Positions 59,760-64,000 of a stretch of DNA of 64,000 bases are shown here, piece after piece (position 1 is the stretch's first letter; every line of letters starts with the position of its first letter). Under the pieces are notes generated by a model that saw only the letters and a program-made list of their open reading frames with translations, had not been told where the DNA came from and ran no database searches. The position numbers and the translations under genes were made by a program. Origin of the DNA: Plantibacter sp. PA-3-X8 (GTDB lineage Bacteria > Actinomycetota > Actinomycetes > Actinomycetales > Microbacteriaceae); assembly GCF_003856975.1 (NCBI RefSeq), contig NZ_CP033107.1:1240001-1304000 (forward strand). Reading direction: 5' to 3'.

Positions 59760-60275
59760 TCAGAGGCCGAGGTCGAGCAGTTCCGTCGCGGCGGGTTCGC
59801 CGGCGGCGAGCGAGAAACGGTTGAGCGCGTCCACGAGTGCGTGCTGGTCGGACACCGGCATCCGCTCGAGGATCCGTCCGATCTCCTGTCGTCGGCGTTC
59901 CGTCACCTCCGACACGATCGCCGCCCCGGAGTCCGTGATCTCCACGAGGACCTCCCGCCGGCTGTCGGAGCTCGGGACGCGACGAACCCAGTCCTTCGAG
60001 GTCATCCGGTCGATCACCCGGGAGAAGGTGGAGCGATTCATGTGCAGCTGCGCGGCGAGCCGCCCGATGCGCAGTCGTTCCTGCGTCGAGAGGATCACGA
60101 GCACGCGGAACTGCGGCAGGCTGATCTCCTGCAGGACCCCGGTCAGGGAGCGGGCCACCACGCCGAGGAGCGCCCGCGAGGCGATGAGTGTCGCTTCCAC
60201 CGCGGCCGTGTCCTCGACCTCTGCCACCTGACCGACCTCCATCCGCGTCCGATACGCGACGTCCTCGTTCGTCAT
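59760..60275 (-). CDS. MarR family regulator
   Basis: 171 residues: helix (FRVLVILSTQERLRIGRLAAQL), recognition helix (HMNRSTFSRVIDRMTSKDWV) and wing with the DSRR motif (PSSDSRREVLVEIT), flanked by dimer helices. It lies directly after the degraded TrkH segment; the target is unknown and could include the divergent AGCS symporter. Confidence 0.88.
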   Translation of the reverse strand: MTNEDVAYRTRMEVGQVAEVEDTAAVEATLIASRALLGVVARSLTGVLQEISLPQFRVLVILSTQERLRIGRLAAQLHMNRSTFSRVIDRMTSKDWVRRVPSSDSRREVLVEITDSGAAIVSEVTERRRQEIGRILERMPVSDQHALVDALNRFSLAAGEPAATELLDLGL

Positions 60276-60299
60276 CGTACAAGTCGTCCACGCCCGGCG

Positions 60300-60533
60300 G
60301 GCGGCGAGCATGAGCGCGGCGAGGACGTACTTGCCGAACGGCTCCAGTTCTCCGCTGAGCCCGACGGACAGGCCGCCCGTCGCGAAGGCGGAGACGGCCT
60401 CCAACAGGACGCGGTCGAGTGGGGCGTCGCTGACGCTCATGAGCAGGGCTGTAGCCGCGAGGACGAATGTCGCACCGAGGACCGTGACGCTGATGGCGAC
60501 ATGGAGGATCGTGCGCGCCAGGCGTCGCCTGCG
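60300..60533 (-). pseudogene. TrkH/KtrB potassium transporter C-terminal remnant
   Basis: The minus-strand frame from 60533 reads RLARTILHVAISVTVL, then LDRVLLEAVSAFATGGLSVG and LEPFGKYVLAALMLA, which lines up with the KtrB end in this window (LDRVLFEVISAYATVGLSTG). About 78 residues remain of a 450-residue protein. The family's GRxGP after LMF is lost and the frame runs on into the MarR gene without a stop. A clear gene fragment. Confidence 0.8.
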
Positions 60534-60546
60534 CCATACTCTCGGG

Positions 60547-62013
60547 ATGGACATCCTGAACGAAGTGATCCTGGCCGGTGGCGATCTGTTGTGGACCTGG
60601 GCGGTGCTGCCCGTCCTCGGGCTCCTCGGTCTGTACTTCACCGTTCGCTCGGGCGTCGTGCAGTTCCGGCTCATCCCCGAGATGTTCCGCACCCTCACGA
60701 ACAAGACGCCGCTCGGTGACGACGGCAAACCGCAGTCGGTCTCGGCCTTCCAAGCGTTCACGATCTCGGCCGCGTCGCGGGTCGGCGTCGGCAACATCGC
60801 GGGTGTCGGGACGGCGATCGCGATCGGCGGCCCCGGAGCGGTGTTCTGGATGTGGACGATGGCGTTCATCGGAGGCGCGTCGAGCTTCGTCGAGTCCACC
60901 CTCGGCCAGCTGTTCAAGGTGCGGGACAAGGACGGCTTCCGCGGCGGTCCTGCCTACTACATGCAGCACGGCCTGAAGGCGCGTTGGATGGGGATCATCT
61001 TCGCCGTCATCCTCATCGTCTGCTTCCCCTTCGCGTTCAGCTCGCTGCAGGCCAACACGATCAGCGCGACCGTGTCGTCGAGCTTCGGCGGCGAGATCGG
61101 CTGGATCCCCTGGGTGATCGGGATCCTGCTCGCTGCCCTCACCGCGCTCGTGGTGTTCGGTGGTATCCGCCGCATCGCGAGCGTGACCCAGGCGGTGGTG
61201 CCCGCCATGGCACTCGGCTACCTGCTGCTCGGCCTCGTCATCGTCGGGATGAACATCGACCAGCTGCCGGTCGTGTTCGCGTCCATCTACACGCAGGCGT
61301 TCGGGTTCAACGAAGTGGTCGGCGCAGCGCTGGGCACCATCATCATGACGGGCGTGAAGCGGGGCATGTTCTCGAACGAGGCCGGTCTCGGTTCAGCGCC
61401 CAACGCTGGTGCGAGCGCAGCCGTGACGCACCCGGTGAAGCAGGGCCTCGTCCAGACCCTAGGCGTCTACTTCGACACCTTCCTCGTATGTTCGATCACG
61501 GCGTTCATCATCCTCGTGTCCTCACCGGACCTCGCCGGGGCGACCCGCGGCATCGGACTCACCCAGAACGCCATCGTCGGCAACCTCGGCGAGTGGTCGA
61601 ACGTCCTGCTGAGCATCATCATCTTCCTCCTGGCGTTCAGCTCCATCCTCGGGAACTACTACTACGGCGAGTCGAACATCGAGTTCATCTCGTCGAGCCG
61701 TCGTGTGCTCACCGGGTACCGGGTGCTCGTCGTCGCCGTGATCTTCCTCGGTTCGATCGCTTCGGCCGACGTCATCTGGAACACCGCCGACGGCATCATG
61801 GGACTCATGGCTCTCGTGAACCTCGTCGCCATCGGACTGCTGTCGGGCATCGTGTTCAAGCTGTTGAAGGACTACTCCGCGCAGCGGCGCGCCGGCCTGG
61901 ATCCGGTCTTCACCCGTGACCGGTTGCCCGAAGTCAGCGGGATCGAATGCTGGCAGGACGCGCTCAGCGTGACCGGCCCCCTTCCCGTGCAGGAGGCCCG
62001 CACCGTTCGCTGA
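60547..62013 (+). CDS. AGCS family sodium:alanine/glycine symporter
   Basis: 488 residues, about eleven hydrophobic segments, with the family signatures SAFQAFTISAASRVGVGNIAGV (seen about 60-81), GGPGAVFWMWTMAFIGGASSFVESTLGQ and MFSNEAGLGSAPNAGASA. It takes up alanine or glycine with Na+. It starts 13 bp after the divergent TrkH remnant. The ribosome site is weak (CTCGGG). Confidence 0.92.
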   Translation: MDILNEVILAGGDLLWTWAVLPVLGLLGLYFTVRSGVVQFRLIPEMFRTLTNKTPLGDDGKPQSVSAFQAFTISAASRVGVGNIAGVGTAIAIGGPGAVFWMWTMAFIGGASSFVESTLGQLFKVRDKDGFRGGPAYYMQHGLKARWMGIIFAVILIVCFPFAFSSLQANTISATVSSSFGGEIGWIPWVIGILLAALTALVVFGGIRRIASVTQAVVPAMALGYLLLGLVIVGMNIDQLPVVFASIYTQAFGFNEVVGAALGTIIMTGVKRGMFSNEAGLGSAPNAGASAAVTHPVKQGLVQTLGVYFDTFLVCSITAFIILVSSPDLAGATRGIGLTQNAIVGNLGEWSNVLLSIIIFLLAFSSILGNYYYGESNIEFISSSRRVLTGYRVLVVAVIFLGSIASADVIWNTADGIMGLMALVNLVAIGLLSGIVFKLLKDYSAQRRAGLDPVFTRDRLPEVSGIECWQDALSVTGPLPVQEARTVR

Positions 62014-62429
62014 CGCGGACATCCCGGTCACCCACGCCATCGCTGACGGTACGCGGCACGTGGTGATCGTCGAAGTCCCGCCGGGAGCGCGGCGTCACGG
62101 TGCCGAGCGGTGCTCCGAACCGGCGGGCTTCCTGCGGGAATTCGTCGCTGTGCAGACGGGCGCGGTCGAGGTCGTGGTGCCGGCGGATGCCGGTGAGCAT
62201 GCCGACGACCACCGGTTGGCCGGGAAGTTCCAGACGATGCTGACCAGGATGACCGCGGAGGCGCAGATCCTCTTCGGGGTCGCGAGTCGCCAGGCCCGTT
62301 TCGGCGCGCCGAGGGTTCGTCGACCGGGCCGGCGTCGCGGAACGTGCCGCGCCCGTCGAACTCGGTGATGCCGTGCTCCTGCATCAGGAAGTGGGCGAGG
62401 TCGGGCGCCGGGATGTCTGCGAGCGCGCC
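62014..62429. other. Gene-free, apparently decayed stretch
   Basis: About 415 bp between the symporter and the MDR promoter contain no convincing gene. Short protein-like runs appear in different frames on both strands (for example minus-strand DLAHFLMQEHGITEFDGRG near 62370 and plus-strand FQTMLTRMTAEAQIL near 62240). This is what a frameshifted old gene would leave, but I cannot name the family. Confidence 0.4.
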
Positions 62430-62458
62430 TTGACAAAATAACTGAGTGGGCTCATGAT
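62430..62458 (+). promoter_or_regulatory. Promoter of the MDR oxidoreductase gene
   Basis: TTGACA (62430-62435) and CATGAT (62453-62458) with a 17-bp spacer, start expected near 62465. The region is markedly AT-rich for this genome. A short TGAGTGGGCTCA dyad overlaps the spacer and -10 and may be an operator. Confidence 0.6.
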
Positions 62459-62508
62459 TGAGTTTACTCGGGCTAAGCCGGGAAAACGACCCGGAAGGAG
62501 CCCCACCC

Positions 62509-63501
62509 ATGAGAGCGTTCACCATCTCGAGCTACGCGTCCCCACTGCACGAGACCGAGGTGCCCGAGCCCGTCGTCGGTGCCGGCGACGTCCTCGTGCA
62601 GGTGCAGGCCGCCGGCCTCAATCAACTCGACGAGAAGATCCGTCTCGGCGAGTTCAAGCAGATCCTGCCGTACCGGTTGCCGATCATCCTCGGCCATGAC
62701 GTCGCCGGCACCGTCATCCGCGTCGGTGCGCAGGTCCGCGGCTTCAAGCCCGGCGACGAGGTCTACGCGCGTCCTCGTGATCACCAGATCGGCGCCTTCG
62801 CCGAGCGCATCGCCGTCGCAGAGGCGGATGTCGCTCTCAAGCCGGCGTCGATCAGCATGGTGGAGGCGGGATCCCTACCGCTCGTCGCGCTGACCGCCTG
62901 GCAGGCCCTCGTCGAGCTCGGCGACGTGCAGCCCGGTCAGCGGGTCCTCATTCACGCCGGTGCGGGCGGGGTCGGGTCGATCGCAATCCAACTCGCCAAG
63001 CAGCTCGGTGCGGAGGTCGCGACGACGGCCAGTGCCGCCAACGCGGACTTCGTTCGCGAACTCGGCGCGGACACCGTGATCGACTACCGCACCGAGGATT
63101 TCGAAGCGCTGCTCCAGGGGTATGACTTCGTGCTCGACAGCCTCGGCGGCGAGAACCTCGAGAAGTCCCTGCGCATCCTCAAGCGCGGCGGAACGGCCGT
63201 CGGCATCGCCGGACCGCCCACCCCGGACTTCGCCCGCTCCGCCGGCCTCAACGCGGTGCTCCGGCTCGCGATCTCAGCACTCAGTGGCAAGATCCGCAGG
63301 CAGGCCAAGCGGCTCGGGGTGAGCTACCGGTTCCTCCTCATGCGGGCGAGTGGTGACCAGCTGCGCGAGATCGCCGCCCTCATCGACAGCGGGGCGATCC
63401 GTCCCGTCGTCGGACGGGTGTTCCCCTTCGACGACACGGTGGAGGCCCTCGGCTCGCTCGCTGGCGGTGGCATCCGCGGCAAAGCCGTCATCGTGGCGTA
63501 G
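62509..63501 (+). CDS. Zinc-free MDR oxidoreductase, quinone reductase-like (NADP-dependent)
   Basis: 330 residues: N-terminal GroES-like domain (AAGLNQLDEKIRLGEF; ILGHDVAGTVIRVG), Rossmann motif AGAGGVGSIAIQLAKQLG (about 151-168) and a DYRTEDF segment. The structural and catalytic zinc cysteines of alcohol dehydrogenases are absent, placing it with quinone/enone reductases. AAGGAG lies 9 bases before the ATG. Single gene with its own promoter; a strong terminator follows. Confidence 0.9.
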   Translation: MRAFTISSYASPLHETEVPEPVVGAGDVLVQVQAAGLNQLDEKIRLGEFKQILPYRLPIILGHDVAGTVIRVGAQVRGFKPGDEVYARPRDHQIGAFAERIAVAEADVALKPASISMVEAGSLPLVALTAWQALVELGDVQPGQRVLIHAGAGGVGSIAIQLAKQLGAEVATTASAANADFVRELGADTVIDYRTEDFEALLQGYDFVLDSLGGENLEKSLRILKRGGTAVGIAGPPTPDFARSAGLNAVLRLAISALSGKIRRQAKRLGVSYRFLLMRASGDQLREIAALIDSGAIRPVVGRVFPFDDTVEALGSLAGGGIRGKAVIVA

Positions 63502-63510
63502 CCCGCGGAC

Positions 63511-63565
63511 GAAAGCGCGCAAAACGCTCCCGAACGCGAGGTTCGGGAGCGTTTCGAGCGCTTTC
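63511..63565. terminator. Strong bidirectional terminator between the MDR and SDR genes
   Basis: Perfect 13-bp inner arms AAACGCTCCCGAA (63522-63534) and TTCGGGAGCGTTT (63542-63554) with a 7-nt loop, and outer arms GAAAGCGC / GCGCTTTC (63511-63518, 63558-63565). The A-rich and T-rich ends serve both strands. It separates two convergent genes. Confidence 0.88.
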
Positions 63566-63571
63566 GGAGCG

Positions 63572-64000
63572 TCAGCTACGCACTGCGGCGAGCTGCGGGT
63601 AGACCGCCTCGAGCGGGGCGCTGAGCCCGGCTTTGAGCTGCACCGAGGTGTCGTCAGCGAGGACTTCGTACTCGCCGGCCTCCGTCGCGTCGAGTACCTT
63701 CGTCACGAGGACGGCGGGGTCGAGCTTCGGGTCGGTCGCACCGGCGGCCATCGCCGTGTCCACGTAGCCGACATGCACGCCGACGACGTGCACGCCCGCC
63801 GGGGCGAGCTCGAGGCGCAGCGAGTTGGTCGCCGACCAGAGCGCGGCCTTCGTGGCGCTGTAGATGCCCGCGACCGCGTACCAGCTGAGGGCGGAGTGGA
63901 TGTCGATGATCGCGGATCCAGTGTTGGCGGCGAGGATCGGTGCGAACGCGCGAGCGAGGAAGAGCGGGCCGAGGAAGTTGGTCTCCACGTTGGTGCGGAT
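63572..64000 (-). CDS. Short-chain dehydrogenase/reductase, N-terminus outside the window
   Basis: At least 142 C-terminal residues: TNVETNFLGPLFLARAF, IIDIHSALSW (Ser), YSATKAALW (catalytic Tyr and Lys), then VHVGYVDTAMAAG (the PG-like motif). A classical SDR of about 235-240 residues; the NADP-binding N-terminus lies beyond base 64000. Substrate unknown. It ends 6 bp from the terminator shared with the MDR gene. Confidence 0.88.
   Translation of the reverse strand: MRTNVETNFLGPLFLARAFAPILAANTGSAIIDIHSALSWYAVAGIYSATKAALWSATNSLRLELAPAGVHVVGVHVGYVDTAMAAGATDPKLDPAVLVTKVLDATEAGEYEVLADDTSVQLKAGLSAPLEAVYPQLAAVRS

Overview
The window is GC-rich DNA (about 70 percent by eye) with GTG and TTG starts, 4-bp stop/start overlaps and short intergenic gaps. 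Several markers point to an actinobacterium, most likely of the family Microbacteriaceae: a single-cysteine (mycothiol-type) ArsC, a large ATP-binding LuxR regulator, an LSTTG wall-sorting signal and a GAF-ANTAR protein. The genus cannot be fixed from sequence alone. It looks like chromosome with small accessory insertions. I saw no tRNA, rRNA, CRISPR array, transposase or integrase.

Layout. 0-5 kb: the SoxR C-terminus, a YjbR protein, an SseB-like protein, an MBL hydrolase/TetR pair with a three-copy operator array, a compact HicAB toxin-antitoxin module, a CPBP protease and a SRAP DNA-crosslink protein. 5-10.7 kb: an arsenic island (arsN1, arsR, an arsO-like flavoprotein, arsC, an ArsR-ArsC fusion, an aquaporin and an FAD disulfide reductase). 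It is bracketed by a 39-bp direct repeat (36/39 identical), one copy of which is the 5' end of the SRAP gene. 10.7-11.9 kb: terC with a manganese riboswitch of the yybP-ykoY type. 12-23.3 kb: a furanose/arabinan locus with LacI, two RbsA-like ATPases, a binding protein, two permeases and a 1203-residue secreted double-GH43 enzyme anchored to the wall.

23-31 kb: MerR/SulP, TerD, GAF-ANTAR, a tyrosine phosphatase, KtrAB potassium uptake and an acetyltransferase. 31-45 kb: an F420-type reductase, the LAL regulator, small RNA-binding or basic proteins, an M20 peptidase/PanE pair, two membrane proteins of unknown function, ASCH, Nudix, HAD and RecQ. 45.4-49.3 kb: a tightly coupled five-gene operon (ribosomal protein L36 paralogue without zinc ligands, then FecCD-type permease, binding lipoprotein, ATPase and methyltransferase) behind one Zur-like box. 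49.5-64 kb: a serine hydrolase, two Lrp regulators, a LysE exporter, MOSC, an epoxide hydrolase with a WYL regulator, a HesB-like protein, MarR, an AGCS symporter, a quinone-oxidoreductase-like MDR and a partial SDR, with at least two gene remnants (TetR C-terminus, TrkH C-terminus).

Genes that appear to work together are the arsenic island, the arabinan locus, the zinc-starvation operon and the KtrAB pair. The most interesting items are the repeat-bracketed arsenic island at the SRAP start, which has no canonical arsenite pump, and the Zur-boxed L36/ABC/methyltransferase operon.
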